The position numbers and the translations under genes were made by a program. From Streptomyces sp. NA04227 (GTDB lineage Bacteria; Actinomycetota; Actinomycetes; Streptomycetales; Streptomycetaceae), in assembly GCF_013364195.1 (NCBI RefSeq), contig NZ_CP054918.1, forward strand, positions 5,817,001 through 5,881,000: a DNA stretch of 64,000 nt. The letters run 5' to 3'. Numbering within the stretch: the stretch's first letter is position 1; every line of letters starts with the position of its first letter. The notes beneath the pieces were generated by a model. That model was not told the origin of the DNA. It did no database searches and saw only the letters and a program-made list of their open reading frames with translations. This document shows positions 36,118-45,000 of the stretch, one piece after another.

Positions 36118-36531
36118 GTGTCCCAGATCGCAGGCGAGCCCGCGACCCAGGACTTCGTGGAAGTCCGGCTGCCGGCTGAGGGTGCCTACCTGTCGGTGCT
36201 GCGGACGGCGACGGCCGGCCTCGCAGCGCGCTTGGACTTCACCCTCGACGAGATCGAGGACCTCCGTATCGCCGTCGACGAGGCCTGCGCGATCCTGCTT
36301 CAGCAGGCCGTGGACGGATCGGTGCTGAGCTGCGTCTTCCGACTCGTCGACGACTCGCTCGAGGTGACGGTCTCCGCACCGACCACCGACGGGCGTGCCC
36401 CCGAGCGTGACACCTTCGCCTGGACCGTGCTGTCGGCCCTGGCGGGCAAGGTGGACTCCTCGGTGGCGGCGGACAACACCGTTTCGATCAGCCTCTACAA
36501 GCAGCGCGGCGCGGGAGTCGCACCGGCGTGA
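36118..36531 (+). CDS. prsH: RsbW-like anti-sigma factor for SigH
   Basis: A 137-residue GHKL-type ATPase-fold protein. The N-box region is seen as LDEIEDLRIAVDEACAILL, and a Gly-poor remainder resembles Streptomyces anti-sigma factors of the SigF/SigH group. GGAGGTGAGG precedes the GTG at 36118; an earlier TTG lies inside that ribosome site and is rejected. The gene overlaps the sigma factor gene by 4 bases, coupling their synthesis. It is expected to bind and inhibit SigH under non-stress conditions. Symbol assigned by similarity to the S. coelicolor locus. Confidence 0.85.
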   Translation: MSQIAGEPATQDFVEVRLPAEGAYLSVLRTATAGLAARLDFTLDEIEDLRIAVDEACAILLQQAVDGSVLSCVFRLVDDSLEVTVSAPTTDGRAPERDTFAWTVLSALAGKVDSSVAADNTVSISLYKQRGAGVAPA

Positions 36532-37625
36532 GGAACGGGGACGGGCCTGTGCGGGACGACGAGCACGGCACACGAGGGCAACCCTCCAACAATCGTGACG
36601 GTCGTGACGGCCAGGGCGGTCACGACGGCGCCGCGGGCCGCGGCGGAACGCGGCGCGGCCCGCGCGGCATTCCCGAACAGCAGGCCCGGCCGCACCCGGA
36701 GGGCCACGCCCCCGCGGACGCGGACGCACTCCGCAACGGGCAGGACGGTTCGGGCGGGTCCGGGGCAGCCCCCGACGGCAGCGCCACGGGGGCACCTCCC
36801 GGCGATGGCCGGGAAAGGGCGGGAAGCATGAGCGAACACGAGCGGCACAGGGATCAGTCGGAGCGCGACCCGCACGACCGCAGCGGGGCGCGTGCGATGT
36901 TCATCGAGCTGCGCACGCTCTCCGACACCACCCGGGAGTACGCCGAGCTGCGCAACCAGCTCGTCCGTATGCACCTGCCGCTCGTCGAGCATCTGGCCCG
37001 GCGCTTCCGCAACCGCGGCGAGCCGCTCGACGACCTGACCCAGGTCGCCACGATTGGCCTGATCAAGTCGGTCGACCGCTTCGATCCGGAGCGCGGGGTG
37101 GAGTTCTCCACCTATGCGACCCCCACCGTGGTGGGCGAGATCAAGCGGCACTTCCGCGACAAGGGCTGGGCAGTCCGCGTCCCCCGTCGGCTCCAGGAGC
37201 TGCGGCTCTCGCTGACCACGGCGACCGCCGAACTCTCCCAGCTGCACGGCCGCTCCCCCACCGTGCACGAGCTGGCGGAGAAGCTGGGCATCTCCGAGGA
37301 AGAAGTCCTGGAGGGCCTCGAATCGGCCAATGCGTACTCGACGCTCTCGCTGGACGTGCCGGACACCGACGACGAGTCGCCCGCCGTCGCGGACACCCTC
37401 GGCGCGGAGGACGAGGCGCTGGAAGGCGTCGAGTACCGCGAGTCGCTCAAGCCGCTGCTCGAGGACCTGCCGCCGCGCGAGAAGCGCATCCTGCTGCTGC
37501 GCTTCTTCGGCAACATGACGCAGTCGCAGATCGCCCAGGAGGTCGGCATCTCGCAGATGCACGTCTCGCGCCTGCTCGCCCGCACCCTGGCGCAACTGCG
37601 GGAGAAGCTCCTCGTCGAGGAGTGA
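36528..37625 (+). CDS. sigH: Stress/differentiation sigma factor SigH (SigF/SigB family)
   Basis: A 365-residue sigma factor. Residues 1-125 are a disordered, Gly/Asp/Arg-rich extension; sigma regions 2 to 4 start near residue 125 (MFIELRTLSD) with region 2.4 in FSTYATPTVVGEIKRHFRDK and region 4 in LLRFFGNMTQSQIAQEVGIS. The GTG at 36528 overlaps the anti-sigma stop. An internal ATG at 36828 (MSEHERHRDQ) would give a shorter form; S. coelicolor SigH is known to occur as several translation products and is processed. It controls osmotic stress and sporulation genes under PrsH. Confidence 0.92.
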   Translation: MRNGDGPVRDDEHGTRGQPSNNRDGRDGQGGHDGAAGRGGTRRGPRGIPEQQARPHPEGHAPADADALRNGQDGSGGSGAAPDGSATGAPPGDGRERAGSMSEHERHRDQSERDPHDRSGARAMFIELRTLSDTTREYAELRNQLVRMHLPLVEHLARRFRNRGEPLDDLTQVATIGLIKSVDRFDPERGVEFSTYATPTVVGEIKRHFRDKGWAVRVPRRLQELRLSLTTATAELSQLHGRSPTVHELAEKLGISEEEVLEGLESANAYSTLSLDVPDTDDESPAVADTLGAEDEALEGVEYRESLKPLLEDLPPREKRILLLRFFGNMTQSQIAQEVGISQMHVSRLLARTLAQLREKLLVEE

Positions 37626-37643
37626 GCCGCCGGGAAACAGCTT

Positions 37644-37673
37644 CGGCCCGGTCCGCGTGTGCGGGCCGGGCCG
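37644..37673 (+). terminator. Terminator of the sigH operon
   Basis: A 13-bp stem (one G-U pair) CGGCCCGGTCCGC/GCGGGCCGGGCCG closes a GTGT loop shortly after the sigH stop. Confidence 0.85.
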
Positions 37674-37717
37674 TTCGCGTAGGGGGCACCGGCCGTCGCG
37701 GCCGGGCTCGCCCCGGT

Positions 37718-38245
37718 TCAGTCCGCCTGGCCCGGTCCGCGGATGCCGAGCGCGCGGGTTGTCGCGGGGTGGATGAGCAGGACCAGGACGGTCACGGCGA
37801 CGACCGCGAGGACGATGCCCGCGGGAATCATCGCGCTGTCGGCCTGGAGGAGCTGCCAGGCGACCGGCAGCGCCATGATCTGCGTGATGATCGCGGGCCC
37901 GCGGCTCCAGCTGCGCTGCGCGAACAGTCCGCGCCCCGCGAGCAGCGGGATCATGCCGAGCGCTGCGAGCGTGAGCCCGCCGGTGATCGCCTGGGCACGG
38001 TCGTCCGGTTCGCCGGTGGCCCCGCGGATCACGAAGTAGATCCCGGCGACGATCAGCGCGAGGCCTTCGAGGGCGGCCAGCGCGGCGGCGGCGGTGACCC
38101 GGCCCGGGCGGGGCCCGTTCGTCTCCTCGGGCGCGTTCTCGGCGCTGTCGGACCCTTTCGCGGCGGGCTTTTCAGCGCCCTTCGCGGCAGGCTTCCCCGC
38201 GCCCTTCGCGGCGCCCTTCGCAGCGGGTTTCGGCTTTTTGCTCAC
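37718..38245 (-). CDS. Small integral membrane protein with Lys/Ala-rich N-terminus
   Basis: A 175-residue protein. Residues 1-45 are a basic low-complexity tail with KPAAKGAEKPAAKG-like repeats resembling histone H1 tails; four membrane helices follow (AAAALAALEGLALIVAGIYF to AVVAVTVLVLLIHP). The GTG start at 38245 is chosen for composition and lacks a strong ribosome site. It is convergent with sigH and divergent from the lipid kinase gene. Its function is unknown; the basic tail could contact DNA or anionic lipid. Confidence 0.78.
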   Translation of the reverse strand: MSKKPKPAAKGAAKGAGKPAAKGAEKPAAKGSDSAENAPEETNGPRPGRVTAAAALAALEGLALIVAGIYFVIRGATGEPDDRAQAITGGLTLAALGMIPLLAGRGLFAQRSWSRGPAIITQIMALPVAWQLLQADSAMIPAGIVLAVVAVTVLVLLIHPATTRALGIRGPGQAD

Positions 38246-38325
38246 CCCAGCAGGGTAGCCCCGGCGCTCCACGGGTCGGCACCTCGGTAGGGACCAGGTA
38301 CCACTCGGTAGGTACGCTTCATGGC

Positions 38326-39294
38326 ATGCGTGCACTTCTCGTCGCCAATCCGGCAGCCACGACCACGAGTGCGCGCACTCGTGACGTACTCATCCACGCG
38401 CTCGCGAGCGAGATGAAGCTCGACGCCGTCACCACGGAGTACCGCGGGCACGCCTGGGACCTCGGCCGCCAGGCCGCGCAGTCCGGCGACGTCGACCTGG
38501 TGGTCGCGCTCGGCGGCGACGGCACGGTCAACGAAGTCGTCAACGGCCTTCTCCACAAGGGCCCCGACCCGGAGCGACTGCCGCGGCTCGCGGTGGTCCC
38601 CGGCGGTTCGACGAACGTCTTCGTGCGCGCGCTGGGCCTGCCCAACGACGCGGTGGAGGCCACGGGTGCGCTGCTGCAGGCCCTGCGCGAGGGGAGCGAG
38701 CGCACGGTCGGCCTCGGACTCGCCTCGGGCACCCCAGGCACCGAGGACGAGTCGGTCCCCGCGCGGTGGTTCACCTTCTGCGCCGGGTTCGGCTTCGACG
38801 CCGGAGTGATCGGCCGGGTCGAACAGCAGCGCGAGCGGGGCCGGAAATCGACCCACTCGCTGTATCTGCGTCAGGCGCTGCGCCAGTTCTTCGACGACCA
38901 GCACCGCCGCAACGGCACCATCACGCTGGAACGGCCCGGCCAGGACCCGGTCACGGATCTGGCGCTGTCCATAGTCTGCAACACCTCACCGTGGACATTC
39001 CTGGGCAATCGCCCCGTCTACGCGCTTCCCGGCGCCTCGTTCGACGACGCACTGGACGTACTGGGCCTGCGAAAGCTGTCCACTCTCGGCGTCACCCGAC
39101 TTGCCACACAATTGCTCACTTCGTCCCCCGAGCGCGGACCGAAAGGCAAGCAGGTCGTGGCGGACCACGATCTGGACACCTTCACCTTGCATTCGAAGGC
39201 TCCACTGCCGCTTCAGATGGACGGAGACCACCTGGGGCTGCGTACGAGCGTGACGTTCACAGGCGTACGCCGTGCACTGCGTGTGATTGTGTGA
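38326..39294 (+). CDS. Diacylglycerol kinase-family lipid kinase
   Basis: A 322-residue kinase of the DagK/YegS fold. The nucleotide loop is ALGGDGTVNEVVNGL (near residues 63-77) and the second glycine motif is VVPGGSTNVFVRALGLP; the C-terminal sheet domain includes LQMDGDHLG, the usual metal/DG-site region. It should phosphorylate diacylglycerol or a related lipid at the membrane. The ATG at 38326 is 81 bases from the divergent membrane protein gene. It precedes wblE but is separated by a 319-base regulatory gap. Confidence 0.88.
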   Translation: MRALLVANPAATTTSARTRDVLIHALASEMKLDAVTTEYRGHAWDLGRQAAQSGDVDLVVALGGDGTVNEVVNGLLHKGPDPERLPRLAVVPGGSTNVFVRALGLPNDAVEATGALLQALREGSERTVGLGLASGTPGTEDESVPARWFTFCAGFGFDAGVIGRVEQQRERGRKSTHSLYLRQALRQFFDDQHRRNGTITLERPGQDPVTDLALSIVCNTSPWTFLGNRPVYALPGASFDDALDVLGLRKLSTLGVTRLATQLLTSSPERGPKGKQVVADHDLDTFTLHSKAPLPLQMDGDHLGLRTSVTFTGVRRALRVIV

Positions 39295-39613
39295 GTGGAA
39301 CCGGCCAAACTCCTTTCAGTCGAACGTTTAGGCCAGCATCCACCCCATGGAAGTACGGCTGTGACCTAGTCGACACCGAGGAATCAAAAAAAACTTCTCG
39401 GAAGGGGTTGTATCCGCCGCCGAGGTTTGCGAATCTCTACGTGGCGCTCGGGACGGCCCGCAACATCGGCCCCACAGAGCACCGGAACCCCTCCTCAAAT
39501 CCAAGGACCACACCGGTTCACCCGGCGGTCGGCCCTTCCCTTGTCGAGGGATTCGTGAAAGCGTTCACATTCACAAGCAATACGCACGTCATACACAAGG
39601 AGAGGTAGCAGCC
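39295..39613 (+). promoter_or_regulatory. wblE promoter and leader region
   Basis: The gap starts with a weak hairpin (GGCCAAAC/GTTTAGGCC, 39303-39333) ending the lipid kinase gene, then an AT-richer stretch. The near-palindrome GTGAAAGCGTTCAC (39555-39568) lies 46 bases before the ATG, with AAGGAGAGG as ribosome site. The regulator is unknown. Confidence 0.5.
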
Positions 39614-39871
39614 ATGGACTGGCGTCACAACGCCGTTTGCCGCGAGGAAGACCCCGAGCTCTTCTTCCCCATCGGCAACACCGGTCCTGCGCTGCTGCAG
39701 ATCGAGGAAGCCAAGGCCGTCTGCCGTCGCTGCCCGGTTTCGGAGCAGTGCCTGCAGTGGGCGCTCGAGTCCGGTCAGGACTCCGGCGTCTGGGGTGGCC
39801 TCAGCGAGGACGAGCGCCGCGCCATGAAGCGTCGCGCCGCCCGCAACCGGGCGCGCCAGGCCAGCGCCTGA
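39614..39871 (+). CDS. wblE: WhiB-like iron-sulfur transcription factor WblE
   Basis: An 85-residue Wbl protein. The four cluster cysteines are Cys9, Cys37, Cys40 and Cys46; the conserved GVWGG turn is at 58-62, followed by a basic C-terminal helix MKRRAARNRARQA for DNA contact. It matches WblE, the most conserved Wbl family member in actinobacteria, next to the sigH region as in S. coelicolor. It carries a [4Fe-4S] cluster and partners with the primary sigma factor. AAGGAG provides a strong ribosome site. Confidence 0.95.
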   Translation: MDWRHNAVCREEDPELFFPIGNTGPALLQIEEAKAVCRRCPVSEQCLQWALESGQDSGVWGGLSEDERRAMKRRAARNRARQASA

Positions 39872-40008
39872 CGCCCACGCCCCGTACGAGCCCGGGCCAG
39901 GGCGGCGCGTACAGCGAGTACGCCTCATCCGCCTCCCGAGTCGCAGCGCGCAGAACCTCCAACGCGCCCTTTGGCACCGCCCGGCGATGCCGCAGAGCAC
40001 GAGGCACG

Positions 40009-40042
40009 ACGAGCCCCGGACCACTTTCGGTCCGGGGCTCGT
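40009..40042. terminator. Bidirectional terminator after wblE
   Basis: ACGAGCCCCGGACC and GGTCCGGGGCTCGT form a perfect 14-bp stem around ACTTTC, between convergent wblE and the histidine kinase gene. The rest of the 311-base gap (39872-40182) shows no gene. Confidence 0.9.
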
Positions 40043-40182
40043 TGTCGTTCACCTCACGTACCGCACGCCACTCCCCCGCGTCGTACGCATGTCCCGCCGC
40101 CCGCTCGCCACTTCGAACCCGGCGGCCCGATTCGCCCTTCGTCCGTCTGTTCCCGTAGGCCCCAAAGGGGCCCGGAACCGGG

Positions 40183-41679
40183 CTACTTGGCCGTGCGCAC
40201 CGGAATGTCCAGGATCACCTGGGTACCGCGGCCGCCCGGGGCCCGCACCATGTCGAAGGAGCCGCCGAGTTCGCCCTCCACCAGGGTGCGGACGATCTGC
40301 AGGCCGAGGTTCCCGGCCCGGCGCGGGTCGAAGTCCTCGGGCAGGCCCACCCCGTCGTCCTGCACGGTGACCAGGAGCCGACCGGTGCCCTTGCGCCGGG
40401 TGGTCGCGGATGAGGGGCTCGGGGCGCTGCGTACCGCCGACACCTCGACGGTGCCGTGTTCACCGGGGCCGAAGCCGTGCTCCAGGGCGTTCTGAAGGAT
40501 CTCGGTGAGCACCATCGAGAGCGGGGTGGCGACCTCCGCGTCCAGGATGCCGAAGCGTCCGGAGCGGCGGCCGGTGACCTTTCCGGGTGCGATCTCCGCC
40601 ACCATGGCGAGCACCCGGTCGGCGATCTCGTCGAACTCCACCCGCTCGTCGAGGTTCTGCGAGAGCGTCTCGTGCACGATCGCGATGGAGCCGACCCTGC
40701 GTACGGCCTCGTCGAGCGCCTCGCGCCCTTGTTCGGAGTCCATCCGGCGCGACTGGAGCCGCAGTAGAGCCGCGACGGTCTGCAGGTTGTTCTTGACCCG
40801 GTGGTGGATCTCCCGGATGGTGGCGTCCTTGGTGATCAACTCCCGCTCTCGGCGGCGCAGTTCGGTCACATCGCGGAGCAGGACCAGTGAACCGATCCGT
40901 ACGCCCTTGGGCTTGAGCGGGATGGCGCGGAGCTGGATCACCCCGTCGTCGCCCTCGATCTCGAACTCGCGCGGCGCCCAGCCGCTGGCGACCTTGGCCA
41001 GCGCCTCGTCCACGGGGCCCACCGACGGGGCGAGTTCGGCCGAGGTGGTGCCGAGGTGGTGGCCGACCAGGTCGGCGGCGAGGCCCAGCCGGTGGTACGC
41101 GGAGAGCGCGTTCGGCGAGGCGTACTGGACGATGCCGTCCGCGTCGAGCCGGATGAGACCGTCCCCGACCCGGGGCGCGGCGTCCATGTCGACCTGCTGG
41201 CCGGGGAAGGGGAACGATCCTGCGGCGATCATCTGGGCGAGGTCGGACGCGCTTTGCAGATACGTCAGTTCGAGCCGGGAGGGCGTACGGACGGTCAGCA
41301 GGTTGGTGTTGCGCGCGATCACACCCAGCACACGGCCCGCACGGCGCACGGGAATGGACTCAACGCGCACCGGCACCTCTTCGCGCCACTCGGGATCCCC
41401 CTCGCGCACGATGCGCCCCTCGTCGAGCGCGGCGTCCAGCATCGGACGGCGGCCGCGGGGCACCAGATGGCCGACCATGTCGTCCTGGTACGAGGTCGGA
41501 CCCGTGTTCGGGCGCATCTGCGCGATGGAGACGAACCGGGTGCCGTCCCGGGTCGGCACCCACAGGACGAGGTCGGCGAAGGAGAGATCGGACAGCAGCT
41601 GCCACTCCGAGACCAGCAGATGCAGCCACTCGAGATCGGCGTCGTCGAGGGACGCATGCTGGCGTACGAGGTCGTTCAT
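40183..41679 (-). CDS. GAF/PAS sensor histidine kinase (HisKA_2 type)
   Basis: A 498-residue soluble kinase. Residues about 20-160 are a GAF-like sensor, 175-290 a PAS domain (VGDGLIRLDADGIVQYASPN), and 300-370 a HisKA_2 dimerisation region with phospho-His in IREIHHRVKNNLQTVAALL. The HATPase domain carries the N-box LTEILQNALEHGF and G-box DDGVGLP. No membrane segment is seen, so it senses an internal signal. No response regulator is adjacent. The ATG at 41679 has no clear ribosome site. By position it corresponds to the kinase next to wblE in S. coelicolor. Confidence 0.9.
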   Translation of the reverse strand: MNDLVRQHASLDDADLEWLHLLVSEWQLLSDLSFADLVLWVPTRDGTRFVSIAQMRPNTGPTSYQDDMVGHLVPRGRRPMLDAALDEGRIVREGDPEWREEVPVRVESIPVRRAGRVLGVIARNTNLLTVRTPSRLELTYLQSASDLAQMIAAGSFPFPGQQVDMDAAPRVGDGLIRLDADGIVQYASPNALSAYHRLGLAADLVGHHLGTTSAELAPSVGPVDEALAKVASGWAPREFEIEGDDGVIQLRAIPLKPKGVRIGSLVLLRDVTELRRRERELITKDATIREIHHRVKNNLQTVAALLRLQSRRMDSEQGREALDEAVRRVGSIAIVHETLSQNLDERVEFDEIADRVLAMVAEIAPGKVTGRRSGRFGILDAEVATPLSMVLTEILQNALEHGFGPGEHGTVEVSAVRSAPSPSSATTRRKGTGRLLVTVQDDGVGLPEDFDPRRAGNLGLQIVRTLVEGELGGSFDMVRAPGGRGTQVILDIPVRTAK

Positions 41680-41932
41680 GGAGGGCACAGGCCCGAGCGT
41701 ACCCGCAGGCGGCGACGGCAGGACTCCCCGTACCGGGCGCGGCGGGCCCCTGAAAACACCCGCGGGCCGCGGCGCCTGGGAGGGACCCTCAACCCTCCCG
41801 GCACCGCAGCCCGGAGTTGCATCGGCCACGGATGTGCGGTCCGGGCCGCAGGGGAGCCGGAGCAGTCAGGGCAGAGAGCCCGGTTCCCCGTCCGTCCTTC
41901 TGTGCGGGAAGGACGGAGGCTTTACCTGATTG

Positions 41933-41944
41933 TGGACTAGACCA
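41933..41944. promoter_or_regulatory. Orphan dre-like (DasR) site
   Basis: TGGACTAGACCA differs at one position from the DasR core TGGTCTAGACCA. It lies 254 bases upstream of the histidine kinase start and 541 bases from nagB, so its target is unclear. Confidence 0.6.
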
Positions 41945-42361
41945 GAAACCCTGTCCACGAGTCGTGCAAGTCTTTCCTGCCGGTCTTGCGTACACAGTCT
42001 TTGTGACGTTCCGCCCCGGAGTTCGTCCGGCTGCCGGTGTTCCGCGCACGCTCTTCGCTCGTCCGCGTCACCGCGGGTGCGGTCACGTGCGGCGCCTGGA
42101 GGCGAGGGTTCCGCCACAGGCCCGTGGCAACTCTAGCGGTCCCCGGCCGTGAATAGGGGTGGTCGTGCGCTTTGATCTGTGGGAAATACCGCTCACCAGG
42201 GGCCCGCACCACCGCCGGAGCACTCGGCGGACCCTCGCAGGGCGACCGGTGTCACAGCGCGCGCCCGGCCCCTGACCGCGGGCGATGGATACGGCTCGGC
42301 CGATTCCCGCGGCTTCCCACGTCGGCCTGTTACGCAGCGGCGCGCTCTGCTAACTTCGTAT

Positions 42362-42373
42362 TGGTCTATACCA
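42362..42373 (+). promoter_or_regulatory. dre site (DasR operator) upstream of nagB
   Basis: TGGTCTATACCA matches the DasR response element core with one change, 112 bases before the nagB start. nagB is an established DasR target, repressed until glucosamine-6-phosphate accumulates. Confidence 0.8.
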
Positions 42374-42484
42374 GCGCGGCGCCCTGTCGTGCCCGGACCG
42401 TGCCCGGACCGTGCCCAGCCCGCGCCACACCATTCCGGACCGCGTTCCGGACCGCATCCGAACCGAGAGAACGGCAGGCCCACC

Positions 42485-43270
42485 GTGGAAGTTGTCATCG
42501 TCCCCGACGCCGCCGCGGGTGGCGAGCTGATCGCCTCGGCCATCGGGCGGCTGCTCACGGAGAAGCCGGACGCCCTGCTCGGCGTGGCCACCGGCTCCAC
42601 CCCGGTGCCGGTGTACCGGGCCCTCGCGGCGAAGGTCTCCTCGGGCGAGGTCGACGCCTCGCGCGCCCGGGTGTGCCAGCTCGACGAGTACGTGGGACTG
42701 CCGCCGGGCCACCCCGAGTCGTATCGCTCCGTGGTGCTGCGCCAGGTCGTGGAGCCGCTCGGTGTCGACCCCGCCGCGTTCATGGGCCCCGACGGCGCCG
42801 CCGAGGACGTACGCGCGGCCTGCCTCGCCTACGACGAGGCGCTCGCCGCGGCGGGCGGCGTCGACCTCCAGCTCCTCGGCATCGGCAGCGACGGCCACAT
42901 CGGCTTCAACGAGCCCTGCTCCTCACTGTCCTCCCGTACCCGGATCAAGACGCTCACCGAGCGGACCCGGCAGGACAACGCGCGCTTCTTCGACGGCGAC
43001 ATCGAACAGGTGCCGCACCACGTCATCACCCAGGGCATCGGCACCATCCTGGACGCCCGCCACTTGGTGCTGCTCGCGACCGGCGAGGGCAAGGCGGAGG
43101 CGGTCGCCCAGACCGTGGAGGGCCCGCTGGCCGCCGTCGTCCCCGCCTCGGCGCTCCAACTGCACCCGCACGCCACGGTCGTGGTCGACGAGGCCGCGGC
43201 GGCCGGCCTGAAGCACGCGGACTACTTCCGGCACACGTACGCCAACAAACCTTCCTGGCAAGGGATCTGA
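42485..43270 (+). CDS. nagB: Glucosamine-6-phosphate deaminase
   Basis: A 261-residue enzyme converting glucosamine-6-phosphate to fructose-6-phosphate and ammonia. Catalytic and substrate residues are in QLDEYVGLP and GIGSDGHIGFNEP; the phosphate loop is GVATGSTPVPVY. The GTG at 42485 is used with a weak GGCAGG site. The gene is preceded by a dre site, linking it to DasR, and lies tail-to-tail with the GH3 gene. Its product removes the DasR inducer, closing a feedback loop. Confidence 0.95.
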   Translation: MEVVIVPDAAAGGELIASAIGRLLTEKPDALLGVATGSTPVPVYRALAAKVSSGEVDASRARVCQLDEYVGLPPGHPESYRSVVLRQVVEPLGVDPAAFMGPDGAAEDVRAACLAYDEALAAAGGVDLQLLGIGSDGHIGFNEPCSSLSSRTRIKTLTERTRQDNARFFDGDIEQVPHHVITQGIGTILDARHLVLLATGEGKAEAVAQTVEGPLAAVVPASALQLHPHATVVVDEAAAAGLKHADYFRHTYANKPSWQGI

Positions 43271-43377
43271 GGAGATCCGAAGCGCGCGGGGACATCCCGG
43301 CCGGGGCGCGTGCGCCCCGGCCCGGTTCGCGGCGCGAGCGCCCGCGCGGGTTCACGACGCGAGCGCCCCGCGCGACC

Positions 43378-45000
43378 TCAGGGCGTGCGCGCGGCCGGGT
43401 CCGCCAGCGCCTCGGCCGCCGCGCGGGCGCACGCGCGGGCGGCTCCGTAGGTGGCCAGGTACAGGGCACCGCGCGGCGCGGACCGCGGTACGCCCATCTC
43501 CACCACCCTGAGGTCCGGGCGCGCGGCGAGCAGCGCATCGAGCGCCCCACGCATCCAGTCGTGCCGGTGCTCATCGCGCACCACGACGACGAGCGGGTCC
43601 CCGCCCGCCTCCTTCAGTACGCGCTCGGCCAGCTCACCGGCGCTTCCGGCCGACTCACCGTAGGTGCCACCCCGGGTCCCGGGCACCAGCCGCCGCAGTT
43701 CGGGGGCCATCCCCCACGGCGTCTCCTCCCCGACCGCGAAGTTGACGACCGGGGAGAGCGAGGCGACGTAGGCGGCCTCCCGCAGTGGGGCGACGGGCCC
43801 ACCGTGCCGGACCAGCGCACGCCGCGCGGCGACGAGACCGATCTCGTCCCACTCGGCCACGTCCCCCTCGGCCACGTCCGACTCGGCCTCGCCCCGCCCG
43901 GCCTCCCCCGACAGCTCCACCGTCTCCGACCGCGCCACCGTCTCCGACAGCTCCGCCGTCTCCGCCCCCTGCGCGGTCCACGACGCCAACTCCCGTACCC
44001 GCTCGGCCGCTTCGGCCAGCCGGTCGGCGGGCAGCTCTCCGGCGCGTACGGCCGACACGAGGGCGTCCCGCAGCCGCAGTACCGTCTCCTCGTCGGCGAG
44101 ACCGCCTCCCACGCAGACCGCGTCGGCGCCCGCGCGCAGAGCCAGTACGGCGCCGCGCTCGATGCCGTAGGTGGCGGCGATGGCGCGCATCTCGATGCCG
44201 TCGGTGACGACCACGCCGCGATAGCCGAGTTCCTCGCGCAGCAAGCCGGTCAGGATGCGCCGGGAGAGGGTGGCCGGGTGCTCGGGGTCCAGGGCCGGTA
44301 CGACGAGGTGGGCGGTCATGACCGCGCGGGTGCCGGCCGCCAACGCGGCGCGGAACGGGACGAGTTCGCGGGCGGCGAGCAGTTCGGGGTCCGCGTCGAC
44401 GCGGGGCAGCGCCAGGTGGGAGTCGACCGAGGTGTCGCCGTGGCCGGGGAAGTGCTTGGTGCAGGCGGCGACTTTGGCGCTCTGGAGTCCCTCGACGTAC
44501 GCGGCGGTGTGGCGGGCCACGAGATCCGGGTCGGCGCCGAAGGAACGTACGCCGATCACGGGGTTGCGCGGATCGGAGTTGACGTCGGCGCAGGGCGCCC
44601 AGTCGAGGTTCACGCCGCAGGCGGCGAGCCGGGCGCCGAGGGCCGCGGCCACCTGCCGGGTCAGGGCGGTGTCGTCGACGGCGCCCAGAGCGTGGTTGCC
44701 GGGGTAGGAGGAGCCGGTGCGGGCTTCGAGGCGGGTGACGTCGCCGCCCTCCTCGTCGATGGCCACCAGCAGGTCCCCGCGCTCCGCCCTGAGCCGGGCG
44801 GTCAGCTCGGTGAGCTGCGCGGGAGAGGTGATGTTGCGCCCGAACAGGCCCACCGAGACAAGCCCTTCGCCGAGCCGCCGCAGCACCCAGTCGGGGGGCG
44901 TGGTGCCGGTGAAGCCGGGCTGGAGGACGGCGAGCGCGTCACGGCTCAGGCTGTCGTGACTCTTGTGAGCGGACGAGCTGGTCGGTTCCATGGCATTCAT
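43378..45000 (-). CDS. Glycoside hydrolase family 3, beta-N-acetylglucosaminidase-like
   Basis: A 540-residue cytoplasmic GH3 enzyme. The NagZ-type catalytic His loop KHFPGHGDTSVDSH and nucleophile region VVVTDGIEMRA are intact; DEEGGDVTRLE is the substrate-binding strand. An acidic low-complexity insert (about residues 365-400, with repeated SETVELSGE-like units) links to a C-terminal GH3 second domain. The ATG at 45000 has AAAGGA upstream. It should release GlcNAc from chitin- or peptidoglycan-derived fragments. It is divergent from dasR across a region with a dre site. Confidence 0.9.
   Translation of the reverse strand: MNAMEPTSSSAHKSHDSLSRDALAVLQPGFTGTTPPDWVLRRLGEGLVSVGLFGRNITSPAQLTELTARLRAERGDLLVAIDEEGGDVTRLEARTGSSYPGNHALGAVDDTALTRQVAAALGARLAACGVNLDWAPCADVNSDPRNPVIGVRSFGADPDLVARHTAAYVEGLQSAKVAACTKHFPGHGDTSVDSHLALPRVDADPELLAARELVPFRAALAAGTRAVMTAHLVVPALDPEHPATLSRRILTGLLREELGYRGVVVTDGIEMRAIAATYGIERGAVLALRAGADAVCVGGGLADEETVLRLRDALVSAVRAGELPADRLAEAAERVRELASWTAQGAETAELSETVARSETVELSGEAGRGEAESDVAEGDVAEWDEIGLVAARRALVRHGGPVAPLREAAYVASLSPVVNFAVGEETPWGMAPELRRLVPGTRGGTYGESAGSAGELAERVLKEAGGDPLVVVVRDEHRHDWMRGALDALLAARPDLRVVEMGVPRSAPRGALYLATYGAARACARAAAEALADPAARTP

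Larger units (their letters stand above)
41680..42484. other. 805-base divergent intergenic region between kinase and nagB
   Basis: The longest gene-free stretch in the window. It holds an inverted repeat TCCGTCCTT/AAGGACGGA (41891-41917), a dre-like site at 41933-41944 and a second at 42362-42373, plus AT-richer DNA around 41930-42020. Long open frames across it run antisense or with atypical composition. No tRNA or known small RNA was recognised. Confidence 0.6.

Noticed and set aside
37718..38335. Possible histone-like protein from KPAAKG repeats
   Set aside because: The repeats are only the N-terminal tail of a four-helix membrane protein, so a nucleoid role is not supported.
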